Source: Astrothelium macrocarpum
Lineage: Eukaryota; Ascomycota; Dothideomycetes; Trypetheliales; Trypetheliaceae
NCBI GenBank assembly: GCA_021030915.1
Contig: JAGEMR010000001.1
Coordinates: forward strand, 682,001-746,000
Length of the DNA stretch: 64,000 nt
Reading direction: 5' to 3'
Shown: positions 21,139-32,800 of the stretch, one piece after another
Position numbering within the stretch: the first letter of the stretch is position 1
How the letters are laid out: the number at the start of each line of letters is the position of its first letter
Made by a program: the position numbers and the translations under genes
Notes under the pieces: model-generated
The model's database searches: none
Told to the model about the DNA's origin: nothing
Seen by the model: only the letters and a program-made list of their open reading frames with translations

Positions 21139-22654
21139 TTATCCTTCTATCTTATCTTTTTGTCTCTCCTCAAATGTCTTGGCAGCCTCTCTTACCTGTT
21201 CGACTTCCCACTGAAACTCTCTCAGACACCTTTCCTCCCACGCATTGAACAGGCCGCCCATCAATCCTTGAACGACTCCCAAACTCAATCCCAGCGTACT
21301 CACGAGCATTAGGATGAAGGCGACATAATTGTGTGGACTCCACCACACTCCTACAAGGCATCCTATCGAAACGCCGATCTGGGCGAGGAAATGGTAGAGA
21401 CGGCGGCGGCCTTGACCACGTTCACGCAAGCTGTACGTGGAAGCGAGAGACAGGATGTCAGTGTAAGTCTGAGATGGCAATAGAAGGTCTGCATCAGGCT
21501 GGGGATCCTCCTTTGATTGTGAAGAAGGCGAGGAAATGGGAGCGCGTGTGAGGGTTGCGGAAACAGAAAAATGATCGCTGAGCGAACAGTGGAGAGTAGG
21601 ATGTCGTTCTGTCATTCCCACGCTTGTAGCCTCGACACGCCAACTATCTTGCGACGCAGCATTGCTGGAGGTAGTACTCTCGCCCGAGCCGAAGAAAATA
21701 TAATCGAGGCGCTTGGCGCGAGGGTCAGGTTCGTTACCAGGAGCTTGTACGTTCTCCCCCTTGTTGAGACGTTGCTGCTGGCCTTTGTTCCATCGCCAAG
21801 TATTCAAGGCGCTATCACATGTTGCCCCATTCTCGGTGATGTTGAAGTCAGCAGTTGGCATAGGTCTACATCTTCTTCTCTCGAGCTCGTCTTCCGTCGA
21901 TCCAAGAGATGAGTCTGGATGGATTTCTCGCCAAACGTCCTTGACATGGCCGTGCGTTTCTATGAGCTGGTGTGCTAATGACTTGGGACGCATGTTAAAA
22001 TCGCCAAGCCCAATGACGAGATGACCTCGCTCAGTGGCATGACGCATAAGCCGAGCGATTTCCCATGCTTGAGCAGTGCGATGGCAAAGGTAAGAGTCGC
22101 GGTCTTCCGGTTCGTATGGAGCGTGGAGCTACTCGTGTCATTCAGCAATTACTCCTCAGACCCAAAATATGTAACGTCTCTATTTCGGTAGCTACGAGAC
22201 TATGGAAACATACATGCGTGCAGAAAACTTCCACAATGTCTTTTTGCCCTTTGCCGTATCGAATTCTTGCACCCGCTACACCTTTCCCTACAAACCAATC
22301 TCCTCGTATAGGCCAAGCTCCCGGTCTTCCATTTAATGGGTATCTCACCATATTGCTCTCCTCAATCGGCCATTTCGACAGTATGACCAGACCTCCGCCG
22401 AAGATGCCGCTATAGTAGAACTTACCATACGGTAAGAGAGGAAGAGTAAGGACACGGATTGATGCATAGTCAGCGCGAGTCCAGCATTCCTGGAGACCAA
22501 CGATATCAGGAGGTGGATCCAAGGCAGCTATGCGTTTCCCAATCTCACGCAAGCGATCACGACGATGTTTGGAAATATATTTCAGGCCCCAGCAGTTGAG
22601 GGAAAAGACGCGGATAGTAGACGGAGGGTTGGTAGGCACGGAGCTGAGGCTCAT
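21139..22654 (-). CDS. ISC1: Inositol phosphosphingolipid phospholipase C (neutral sphingomyelinase family)
   Basis: Two exons, 22654-22214 and 22128-21139, total 1,431 nt, 476 aa; the frame is also open to an ATG at 22747. The enzyme cleaves inositol phosphosphingolipids to ceramide and an inositol phosphate head group, feeding mitochondrial and stress signalling. The endonuclease/exonuclease/phosphatase fold shows the metal and catalytic motifs in order: VFSLNCWGL, DIVGLQECW, VFCTHLHAPYE (across the splice), VIGLGDFNMRP and the late SDHF. The C terminus has two adjacent membrane segments (LAQIGVSIGCLVGVWW and FILMLVSTLGLSLGVVQGL), the usual two-helix anchor of Isc1. It is transcribed away from the WD40 gene across a short shared promoter. 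Confidence 0.9.
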
Positions 22655-22903
22655 GACGGTAAGTCGTCTCGGATTACGGAGACGGTCTTGGATATGAACA
22701 AGGTTCAAATCATACGTGATTCGATACGGGAAACGGAATCTTATCACACGATCGGTCTAATGCAGGTATATCGAACGGGATGCGAGGTGAGCTCGGCGTG
22801 TCGGTGTTGATACAAGGCGGTGGCAGAATACATTTGCATCTCTAGCGGAGTGGAGCTCTTTTGAATTGCATAAACACGAATCTCCACACTCAACTGTAAG
22901 ATC
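22655..22903. promoter_or_regulatory. Divergent promoter between ISC1 and the WD40 gene
   Basis: Only 249 bp separate the chosen start codons of two oppositely transcribed genes, so both promoters must lie here. No specific factor site is claimed. If ISC1 starts at 22747 the shared region is 156 bp. Confidence 0.6.
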
Positions 22904-24567
22904 ATGGACGAATATCCGGAGTCCTCTTCCAAGCGCACACGAACTTCCAATGGATACTCTGAGTCTCCAAATGGCTATCGATCGCAGTCTCCAGACGCCA
23001 TGACTACTAATCCCACTTCATTCCAACTCGCAGAGCGTCCAGCACCAGGCATTCGTCATGAGGAAGATTACAATGGCTATCACGATGACACTCCTGATGA
23101 TATTGCGGAAAAATTCTACAGTATGGACCATAGTCCGGAACCCAGCGATGGCAAAAGATCTATCCCACCAAGCCCACCACCCAAAGCCATCAAACCAACC
23201 AGTCTTCACTACAAACCTTGGATGATATTACATGGTCACAAGAAGGGCGTGTCGATGGTCAAATTTTCTCCAAATGGCAAGCTCATAGCAAGCGCATGTA
23301 AGCGACGCGCCGGAACGCGACATCTCGACGTACAACATTGACATGGGCTGACAGGAATTCCTCTTCTAGCGGCAGACGGTACGGTACGAATATGGGACGC
23401 GCAAACGGGCAAGCACGAACAAACCTTAGAGGGCCATCTGGCAGGCATCTCCACCATAAGCTGGAGCCCCGACTCCAGGCTCATCGCATCTGGCTCCGAT
23501 GACAAAACCATCCGACTCTGGGACGTCGCAACCGCAAGTCATCCCCCCTACTTTCACATCCTCCACATTCCACAGACCACCAGCACACTGACCACCCCCT
23601 TTCATCACAGGGCAAGCAACACCCCAAGCCCCTCCTCGGCCACCACAACTCCATCTACTCCCTCGCCTTCTCGCCGACAGGCTCCACGCTCGCATCCGGC
23701 TCCTTCGACGAAGCCGTGTTCCTGTGGGACGTGCGCACGCCGCGCCTCATGCGCTCGCTCCCCGCGCACAGCGACCCGGTGTCTGGGCTGGACTTCTGCC
23801 CGGACGGCACGCTGATCGCGTCGTGCGGGAGCGGCGACGGGCTGGTGCGCGTGTGGGACACGGCGTCGGGCCAGTGCCTGCGCACGCTGGTGCACGAGGA
23901 CCGCGCCAGCGTCACCGCCGTGCGCTTCGCGCCCAACGGCCGCTTCGTCGCCGCGTGGAGCCTCGACGCGTGCGTGCGCCTGTGGCGCTACGCTGAGGGT
24001 AGGTGCGTCAAGACGTATGCGGGACATCGGAACGAGCGCTTTTCGCTGGGTGGGTGTTTTGGGATTTATCGGTCGGTGGGGTGGGAGGGGGAGGAGGAAG
24101 GTGCGGGTGCGGGTGTGGGGGTGGAGCGGGGGGAGGAGTGGGGGGCGGATGGGGAGGGGATGGGGAGGCGGAGGGGCGGTCGGGAGCAGGTGGAGGAGTA
24201 TGCGTTTATTACGAGCGGCAGCGAAGACGGCGCCATCTTGTTCTGGGATGTGCAGTCGAAGGAGATTCTGCAGCGCATTGATGCGGCGCATGCAGGTGCC
24301 GTTCTCGGCGTAGACGCGCATCCCACGCTGCCGTTGGTGGTAAGTGGGGGGCTTGACCGGCTGGTCAAAGTGTGGAGGAAGGAGGGCGAGCCGGGGCCCG
24401 AGAACGGCGTGGGGGGCGGAGATGAGCGTTTGATGGCTCTCGGGGATGGCGTTGGCGTTGAGGTCGGAGGCGTGAAACACGATGCGAGAAAAGGAGCGTG
24501 CGTTAAGACGGGGGAGGAGAAAGATGTTGGGATGGAGGACCAAGCTGCTGGAGTGGGGGAAATGTGA
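22904..24567 (+). CDS. WD40 protein, WDR5/Swd3-like COMPASS subunit
   Basis: Three exons, 22904-23297, 23370-23533 and 23611-24567, total 1,515 nt, 504 aa. The second intron (23534-23610) begins GCAAGT and ends CAG, a GC-AG intron. After a disordered N terminus of about 110 residues come WD repeats starting at LHGHKKGVSMVKFSPNGKL, with ADGTVRIWDAQTG, GSDDKTIRLWDVATG, GSFDEAVFLWDVRTP, GDGLVRVWDTASG, CVRLWRYAEGR, GSEDGAILFWDVQSK and GGLDRLVKVWR. This order resembles WDR5, the propeller that presents histone H3 to the Set1 methyltransferase in COMPASS. A Gly/Glu-rich insertion of about 40 residues interrupts the repeat after CVKTYAGHRNERFSLGGCF, where fungal homologues also vary. The last exon is strongly GC-rich with a C-to-G strand switch. 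Confidence 0.85.
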
Positions 24568-26245
24568 TGATATGAGATTAAGGGCTCGATTGGGTAGCAA
24601 ATATGCACACGGCATGGATTGCATTCTGGTGCTTGGGGCGCTTAGCTCGAAGCTTCCCTTCATCTAGGCAATCATAACTAAAGCTGGATTTCCAGTAGCC
24701 GAGGTAGCCGACTGCAGCCCTAAGGCCCTACGGTGTACTTTGGCCAGGTACCTACACCGTCGTATTGCTTCATCTCCAGAGTCATTGGTGCAGCCACAAA
24801 AAGGTACCTGCGTACCTCGGTAGCTCCTGGCACGGACCCAGCGCCTAGGACTCCGACGATTCGGACACGAGATCTTGACGCTCGCAGGGGCGCTTGATGG
24901 CCAGCGCCGACGCTTAGGGATTCGGATCGAGCTAAGTCGTTTTCGCAATGCAAAAGCAATTTGTATGGGGTGATGGGGCAAGAGCGTATGCGGAAGGAGG
25001 CACCAGGATTCAATCAAATCGTTGCATAGTAGCTCGATGATACCACTTGCACATTGCACCAGATTTTGGTGGCTTAACGTCCATGACTTTCTCAACAATC
25101 CTGCCGGCTTGGACCAATCGTACCATTCGCTAAATTATCTATCAAAGGACGAGTGGAGCAAGCGCAGACCACATGGACATGACACAGTTCACAGGTGGAA
25201 GCCCATCTCCTGATTTTGAGTAATTGGGTGGCCTGGAAGATCAGCGGTGACACGAGCTGTGAACAGTGCGGCACAGGGCTGCAATTCAATCTAGACAAAA
25301 CGACATGGTGGTTGTGAGGTTATTGGGTGATGGGTTTTGTAGCATCTGCTCCACTATGCAAGCCAATCGTACCACGTCTAATCCCAGATAGGTGGTCATG
25401 AGGGCGAAATACTCTCGTGTCTTGCTGCTGCCGTGACTGCTACCGTGACTGCTACCGTGATTGCTACTGTCTGCTACGTGATGCCTGGGATGTTCCTGCC
25501 AGTACGATATTTGATATTGTAAAGATTAGGCGCCCATGCTGATATGACCCCCATCTTGTCTTGCGCGTTTTTCCCAGTCTTTCTCCACTCTGCCCGCACG
25601 GCGATCCCACTCTTCACCAATGGCAATCCGCCGATGATTCCACCTCTTTGAAATGTCAGAAACAAAAATCAAGGAACCTCCTCCCCAAAAGAAACGGCCG
25701 TCAATGCATCGTGTATCGCATATTGCTCCTGCAAGGGAAGATGCGTTCCCATGCAGGCCGACAGCCGAAATTCAAGGCGCACTCAAATCACCGCCCCCAA
25801 ACAATGCGCAAGAACCCAAACATTCAAGTTACAGCGCTGACCACCCACGCAAAAAGAAAAGGGAATCGAAGAAGGAATGAAAATGGGTATGGGAAAGGAC
25901 TGTATCAGGAGTCCAATAGGTCTGAACGAGTATAAAAGCAAAATTAGACCGCCCTCGTGTAGCACTTATCGATGCAGGTGCTGGGTATAATGATGCTCAC
26001 TGCGTCCAAAGCGCAGAGGTGCTTTTCTCAAAAGATTCGCCGCCCAAAGGTTGGAAATTTTTCAAAATCGCGTGTATGTAGACGAAAGGGTAGGGACAGG
26101 CCAAAAAAAATAAGAAATGATGTCGCACAAGATGGGGTATCTGATAACAGATCTTCTTCGGAGATGCAGAGTTTGAAAATAATTTGTATGTAAGAGCTGA
26201 AAAAGAGAATTTGAAGACGCTCTTTTCCAGTAGAAGCGCGGCGCT
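24568..26245. other. Intergenic region between convergent genes
   Basis: About 1.7 kb between the stops of the WD40 gene (+) and the transcription factor (-). It contains a 12-bp tandem repeat at about 25427-25480. No supportable gene; the Lys/Arg-rich frame near 25650-25880 has no recognisable domain. Confidence 0.5.
25427..25480. repeat. 12-bp tandem repeat
   Basis: Successive units GCTGCCGTGACT, GCTACCGTGACT, GCTACCGTGATT, then shortened GCTACTGTCT and GCTACGTG. Confidence 0.8.
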
Positions 26246-29200
26246 TTACTTGTTTGATCCGAATGAGGTGCTCACGCTCATCGACGGAGCTTTCTCGAAA
26301 GGCCTATCCAGATTGTCGCGGAGGTTCTGGAGGATTTTCTTATCGCACTTGAGTGTGGGAGAGTGAGCCTCGTAGTTGCTGAGGAACCGGATGGTACGAT
26401 TCAGTAATTTATTGAGAGCGTCTCTTTGAACGAGATGACTCAGGGCGTGGGACCTGTGGGTCGCAGCCAGCATGAGGCAGTTGCCGAATTGCCTATTCGA
26501 ATGTTAGCCTTATAGTGATGCGTGATGCAAGAACAGGACGTCGCTTGATGCGATCGTGCTCAAAAAATTCCCAACAATTTTCAAGATATTCGTCAGAATA
26601 AGATTTGAGACTTACGCATGAGCGGTCCCAAAGATATTGGTAACAATAAGACGATCATTCAAACCGTCACCTAGCCCATCAAAAGCAACGGTACTTCGGA
26701 TAGCAGCAGCTACACACGTCCTGGCCGCGTGCATTACAGTCTCTTCACTGACATCGCTCTTCCTTGCTTTTTCTCCGAATGGACGCATGGCCTTAAGCAG
26801 GAAGGGTCGATTGAGCACGTATCTGGCACCATAGTATTTTGCACGAAGTCGAGCTGCGTTTATATTCGTGGCTGGAGGATCGCGTTCCTCATCCCATTGT
26901 ATACCAGGTGGAAGCAGGTTTTTCCATCCATCAAGAAGTGCAGTCAGTCGTTGGTAGGTTGCTTCTTCGCTTTCTACCCCTTCCCATTGTACTTCTTCTT
27001 CCTCCTCGCCGTCCTCGTATTTGCGCCGCCCGTCTTCGCTCTGCTTGTAGAAGTTGGTGTTGTGAAGTTTGTTAAGTATGCGCCGGATATGGATCTGTCC
27101 TGAGTAGTATAGCATTATATCTTCAGATACATTGCTGCTAGGCTCGTGCAAATCAGAGACGTCCTCGGAGACACCTCTCGGATATGAGATTTTAAATTCG
27201 AAGAAATACAGCCCACTTGCAGTAAGTGCGTCCAATTCGGCAAGAACATCGCTGGTTGTCTACTTAGTACACACTCTTGTCAATACTCATCTCCTTTTCT
27301 TACCTTTCCAACTGTAGGCAAGTCCAGTACAGAAAACGAATGTTGTCTCGTCGAGCGTCTGTATCTTGGATCGTTTTGTCATCTTTATTGACGACATTAT
27401 CTCTAAACACCTAGTAAGACACTGTATCATAGAAATAGGCAATTTGACCAACGTTTGTACGAGGATTTGACACGCCCGTGCCGCTTGTGTCAGCCAGGAC
27501 CAACTATCCATGACCCGCACCAATTGTGCACAGTAGACGGCGGCAAGAATGTAGGCTTGCGCATGGTAGGTATCATTTCCGCCCTGGAGGTTGCCAAGAA
27601 TGTCGGTCGCATAAGCAAAATATGCTAGTCCCGGAATGACATCAATATTCTTGGGCCCGGGTTCCTTCTGGTAGTTCGGCGCATACCCATCAACTGATGC
27701 AGTACCGCTGCGAGGTGTAAGTTGGTGCGGCTCCGGATTAGGCGATTGGAAGGATGATGCTGAAAAAGGCGACGGTTTTGCTGGATTGCAAGGGGACTCG
27801 CTAGCACCCGGACGCCATGATGGCTCCCTGGTCTCGACGGGAAGAGCCGGGATAGGTTTTTTATGAAGAGAAATCTTTCCCAAGGCCAGCATGAGGAGAA
27901 CGAGCGCGTTTTTGATTGATCGCTCTGGAAATACTCTTGATCTTTGACCTCCTCCATCGGGAGTACCAGGAGTCCCTGACATGTGAACACCGCCATGAGA
28001 TCGTTTTCGCTTTTTCATAGGAGACTCACTAACAACCGCCTCGTGATTAACAGAATACGGAGATCGACCAGCCGGACCAGTTTCGTGACTATACATGTAA
28101 ACGAAGTTTCTAATCAACTTGTCCATCACCTTTTTCGGAATGCACGGATGTAAAACCCATAAGTTATCTTGAAAACTTAGGTACAGTTCATAGACGGTAT
28201 GGGCGTCAAGTCTCAAAGTGCCGTCCGGATTTAAGCCACCAACATCAGACTCGGAGCGCCAGGAGGTGGAATCTGCATTGGAAGGAGTAAAAAAGCCGGT
28301 ACCCCATGTCGAATCCGTTGTTGCAGAAGAATCGCTGGAGTTATCATCAGTAGCATCATTTGGGTTTGGCGTTGCAGGACTTTCACCACTGCGATCGCCA
28401 TGTTTGGGTCCTTCGCCCCGAGCGTAGAGCTTCATGAGCCCGCGTCTCATCTCTAGCTTTTGGGGATACTGTTCTTTTGGATGAATATCTTTGGGTATCA
28501 CGCCGTTGAGATCGACCAGCTGTCTGAGCACGTGCCATTTCAACAAGTTATGGGCTCCTGTGGTATGGTTGGTGGGTACAAACTGCTCGTCCTCTACATC
28601 TGTGACCTTGCTTTTGGAAACGGCTACTGCTGGTCCAGGCACCGGCTGAAATGTTGGAGGAGTATTGTCTCCCGTCTCTGGCCTTACATGTGTCTTTGAA
28701 AGTGCTGCGCTGGACGTTTCCTGCGAGGCGGAACGATTCCTAGAGGTCTCCATTTCCATATCGACTGTTGATGACCTTGTGTCTTCAATAGAATTATTCA
28801 GTACTTCGGGCTGCTTAATTTTCATTGCACGTTCTAACGCCTCCAGGCGCCTTCGTATGTCTCTCGACTCTTTGCGCGATGCGCTTGCATGCTCCTCTAG
28901 ACGTGCTTGGCTTTCAGCCATGGCTGTTAGCTTATCCATCAGCTGCATCATGCTTCGATCCTGCCTATTCCGGGTCAGTTGTCGCTCTCAAAATCAGAAT
29001 GTGATGAATACTTTGGTGGCGGAACTTCCCGATATTCACATTTTAGGCCGACTTCGGAACAAAAAGCACAAGGCCTTTCCTCGTTACATTTTTGTTTTCG
29101 TTGACGACAAGCGTCACAAGCCTATATGACAGTTTTAGTGACGCTTTCAAGAATTTTCGGTGCCAAGACTTACCTGAGTAGCCCGAACTTGCTTCTTCCT

Positions 29201-29878
29201 GGGACCTGCTCCGAATGCAGTGCCATTTGGTGCATACGAATAAGGCGTCGGCGGGGCATGATTTGGGCCGTACGGAGTTGGAGCATAGCTCACCGGCGTT
29301 GGTGGATGTTCATGATGAGACAATGGAATTCCATTGTAGGCTCCGTTGAGATGCTCAGGCGACGGACCTTGCGAATATTGAGGGTGGTTCATTGAGGGGC
29401 CTTCTACGTGAGGAGCTTCAGTTGAATTCGGTATGTGAATGGGTCGTAACGCGTTCTCACTCTGCGGATTACCTTGCGAAGGGGTGCTTGACGTCCGTCG
29501 ATACGGGTCCACGGAATACTGAGGTGATGCTTCTACCGCAGGGTGGTAATTTGCGGGGCGCGCAGAGCCGTATCCATGGGGGGGTCCAGGTGGAGCAGGT
29601 AGATTACGAGACGAGTTCGGATCGTGAGTGTAGCTTTCATGATAGCCCGCCGAAGGAGTAGGTGGGTAATGCGGCGCGGAATGAGGTTCTGCGCTGGGTC
29701 GACTGGAGGGAAGTTGAGGATGGGCCTGAGGTTGATGCGGTGGAGGGGGGAGACTATAGGGTTGAGATTGGGCAGCAACGGCCTGCTCGGGTTGACGGTG
29801 ATGAGGGAGGTGGTGATGGGCCGGAGGGGCTGTTGCGTAAGGAAAGGAACGTTTTCCCTCTGGATCTGCGGTGTCCAT
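26246..29878 (-). CDS. Zn2Cys6 fungal transcription factor
   Basis: Six exons: 29878-29174, 29121-29012, 28964-27461, 27410-27304, 27251-26616 and 26492-26246; 3,309 nt, 1,102 aa. All introns are GT-AG; the 50-nt intron 27460-27411 is the least certain. The first 235 residues are Pro/His/Gln-rich and disordered (PPPPHQPQAHPQLP), as in activation domains. The binuclear cluster spans the second exon: CDACRQRKQKC, NEERPC, AFC, SEVGLKC (C-x2-C-x6-C-x5-C-x2-C-x6-C), at about residues 237-263. A coiled coil follows (MMQLMDKLTAMAESQARLEEH, IRRRLEALERAMKI), probably for dimerisation. The C-terminal half has fungal-specific transcription-factor features (TVYELYLSFQDNLWVLHPCI, FLYWTCLQLESDVLAEL, YYGARYVLNRPFLLKAM). 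Target genes cannot be inferred. An unusually long gene-free region lies upstream. Confidence 0.9.
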
Positions 29879-32800
29879 GGTAGTCGAATGCAATCTCGAC
29901 GGCCATTCGTCCACGCAAAAAGCAACAACAGCGCCGAGAGTCCACGAAGACGTCAAGAGAGTAAACAGGCAGTCCGGGTCAGAGCCGGTGGTGTCCCCTG
30001 CGATGCGTCGGTTTCAGGGTGCAAAATCAGGCACGGGGCTGGCAGACAAGCGCCATGCGTTTGGAGATGAGGACTACAGAATGACGCGCGACGCCGGACG
30101 AGATGGTGCCGGGATGAGGTCTTCTAGAGCATCATGCCACGGCCATGGCCCGCGGGCGCGCTATGAGGCGGAGCGAGTGGGAAAGGTTCAGGTCGGTTGA
30201 CTCCGGCACTTGCTCTACAGGCGTCGGCTGCGCACCAGGCACCAAATACCGTGGAGTCAGCGAGCGTTGGATGGAGTAGTTAGTGGGCGGAAGCCCCCGT
30301 GGCGTGCAAGCCCTCGTGCGATACCTATACACCCACGCGGGAAATAGTTGATGACGACGACGGCTGGCCCAAACAGTGCGGTCCCGGCGATGGAGCAGGG
30401 CACACCACAATCGAGCCGCAGATGAGCTTAAATTGCGGGCTTCTACGATTTGCGAGGGGGGGATGAAAGGGAAGCAGTGTGGCACGGAGGATGAGATGGA
30501 CTACGATAGGTGGGGCAGGAGACCAGGTACCAGGCAAGCGATGAGATGCCCGCAAGAGCTCGACCAGGGCGAGCAGTCAGCGCACAATCAGGCGATGCTC
30601 AGGCCTGGACTATGGGAAGGCGAGGTCGCGTTTCGAGAACGATTGAGACGACTAGGACGATTGGGGAGTCCCGGAAGGAGCGTGTGGAAGAGAAAAACAG
30701 TCGAGTCGTTACATGGCCAAGCTAGCCTGGCAGCGGGGAGAATTGGTGACCCATACAAAGTTGGGAGACTGGGGCGGGCATAATTAGTGCGCACCAATCA
30801 AGCTTGGCACGGAGAGATGGCCCTTGAGGAGACGGACGGATCTGAAGGCTTTCCCATCACCATGCTCCAGGGCCCGCGAGTGGAGTATCCAGATCAGCGC
30901 CCGGACAGCTGGACGGCACTTGGTCGCTGAGATACACGAGTAAGGACGACGCTTCACCGTCACGTTCTGGACGCATTGGTCTGCCCACTGCTCGGCCATG
31001 AGTCCACTTCACGTGGCAGGCCTGCTGGACTGCCGTTGGCCCTGGCGCGGAGGAGGTGGTGAGAGCGAGAGCAGACGGCGAAGGATGAAGAGGGTTGTGG
31101 CGACGATGGCGCTCCATTCCGAATCTGCTTCCTTTGCGCCGTGGGCCTCTGGCTGCAGCGCAGGTAGCAAGGCAGACATTGGGGGTAATCCATGATGGAG
31201 AGGGTGCAGCAGTGGCCGTGTCTGACTATCGCAAACCCAGCAGCTATCCGCAGTGGGGGCATGGCGACGTCGCTGCTCGCACCCTTGCGCGTGCAGCGTG
31301 TGCAACCATGGCGGCCGTCCCCAAAACACACAACTTTGCCGCGTCGATCGGACGACTTCGCGGATAAGGTTTGTCCGGCTGGATTCACACTTGGGCTGTG
31401 TCCCGTTTCAGGCACGACCTAGATTCCTGCTGCTCGCCCTCGCTCCATTGGGATGCCCGCCCTGGACCAGAGAGCCTACACGTGAAATGCGGCTCGCCTG
31501 TGCCTCCCTACACCGGACGCCCCCAGGTTGCACGGCAACGTCTTGCCGGCCGCTCACTGGCGCCCACTGCAATCACCGGCAATCTTAACGCGTTTCTTCG
31601 ATATTCCACCCTTCGGCGAATTGGTACGTATCGGGACGAGTCAGCTTCGCTTTGCACCGCTCACTTAGTGTCCGTTGTGGCTCCTTGTCAACGCGAGCTG
31701 CAGCCAGCCTCGGTACTTGTCTGCACCTCTGTTATCAAGCTGCCAAATAAGCCGGGAGCTAGGACTGATCATTGGCATGACAAGGGCACCGCTTCCACTT
31801 TGGTAGTTCGAAACTAAGAAGCTATCCGATGATATTCCTGCTGTTGGTTCCGCAATGAATTATTGACCGAAACACTTCCTGTGCTACGTCCATGCCTCAT
31901 GTTTCCCTCGTGTTCAGAGTTTCTGCACAGCTTCTACACGATAGCGTTCGCGCTCATGAGAGGGTCAACACATGTGGGCCAATGATGAGTTGTCGCGCAT
32001 GCTAACTCATCGTTATCTATTAATCCTCACACGACTGCATGTCCTGGGCGAGCTCGGACTTCACCGCTTCTCAATTTCGCTAACTAGTTCCATAGTCGTT
32101 CAGGCCTCCACGCTGCCGAGCAGTTCTGCCTTTCAATACACTTTCTCCAATCTTGCACGTTGCTTGCCATCTATGAATGTTTCCGGACTAGCGGTCGTAA
32201 GCACAATCACCTCAGGTCATGCGATCCGTTTCGATTACTTTTTTTGATGCTCTAAATTTCAAAAGGGAACGTTTTCGGTAGGATAAAACGAGACGCACGA
32301 TTTCTGGCGGTATGAGGTAAAAAGGGTGGGTACTGCTGACGTGATCGGTGCTACTTTTTGCCTTGCTGTACCTAATCTTGCATCCTATTCGAGGCCTCGC
32401 TCTGATCATACGGTCAAGCCATCGTTTTCCATCTGACATCCAGGCGACAAAGTTGCCAATGCCTCACTAGCGAGTATGGCGCGTAAATTGAGTGCAAAGT
32501 GCTAGGCGATACCGCATTTGATGTGTTTCGCCGCCCATTTTGTGCACTTGTGGTCGTACGAACTGCACGCCGGCCAGGAAATCCATGTGTCGCGTATGCA
32601 CAACACGTACGACCTCGTGGATATGGGAGCTTGTTCTGCCACGTATCTCGGATAAGTTAGAACCAGCGAATGTTCGCCGCACATGACCCATTCTAAGGTA
32701 ATTGCAAATAGTCGCTCGAGCGCTGGAGTCACCTCGGAACCTTTGACCTTTGACAGTAGGAAATTACTCCCAAGAACTGTCCAAGGCATGAGCCTCATTT

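Noticed and set aside
23605..24663. Long antisense frame (352 codons) opposite the WD40 gene
   Set aside because: It is a shadow of the GC-rich last exon; the product is His/Pro/Arg-rich with no domain, while the plus strand encodes clear WD repeats.
30370..31820. Many 70-150 codon frames on both strands
   Set aside because: They overlap each other, arise from high GC and low stop frequency, and show no signal peptide, domain or splice pattern.
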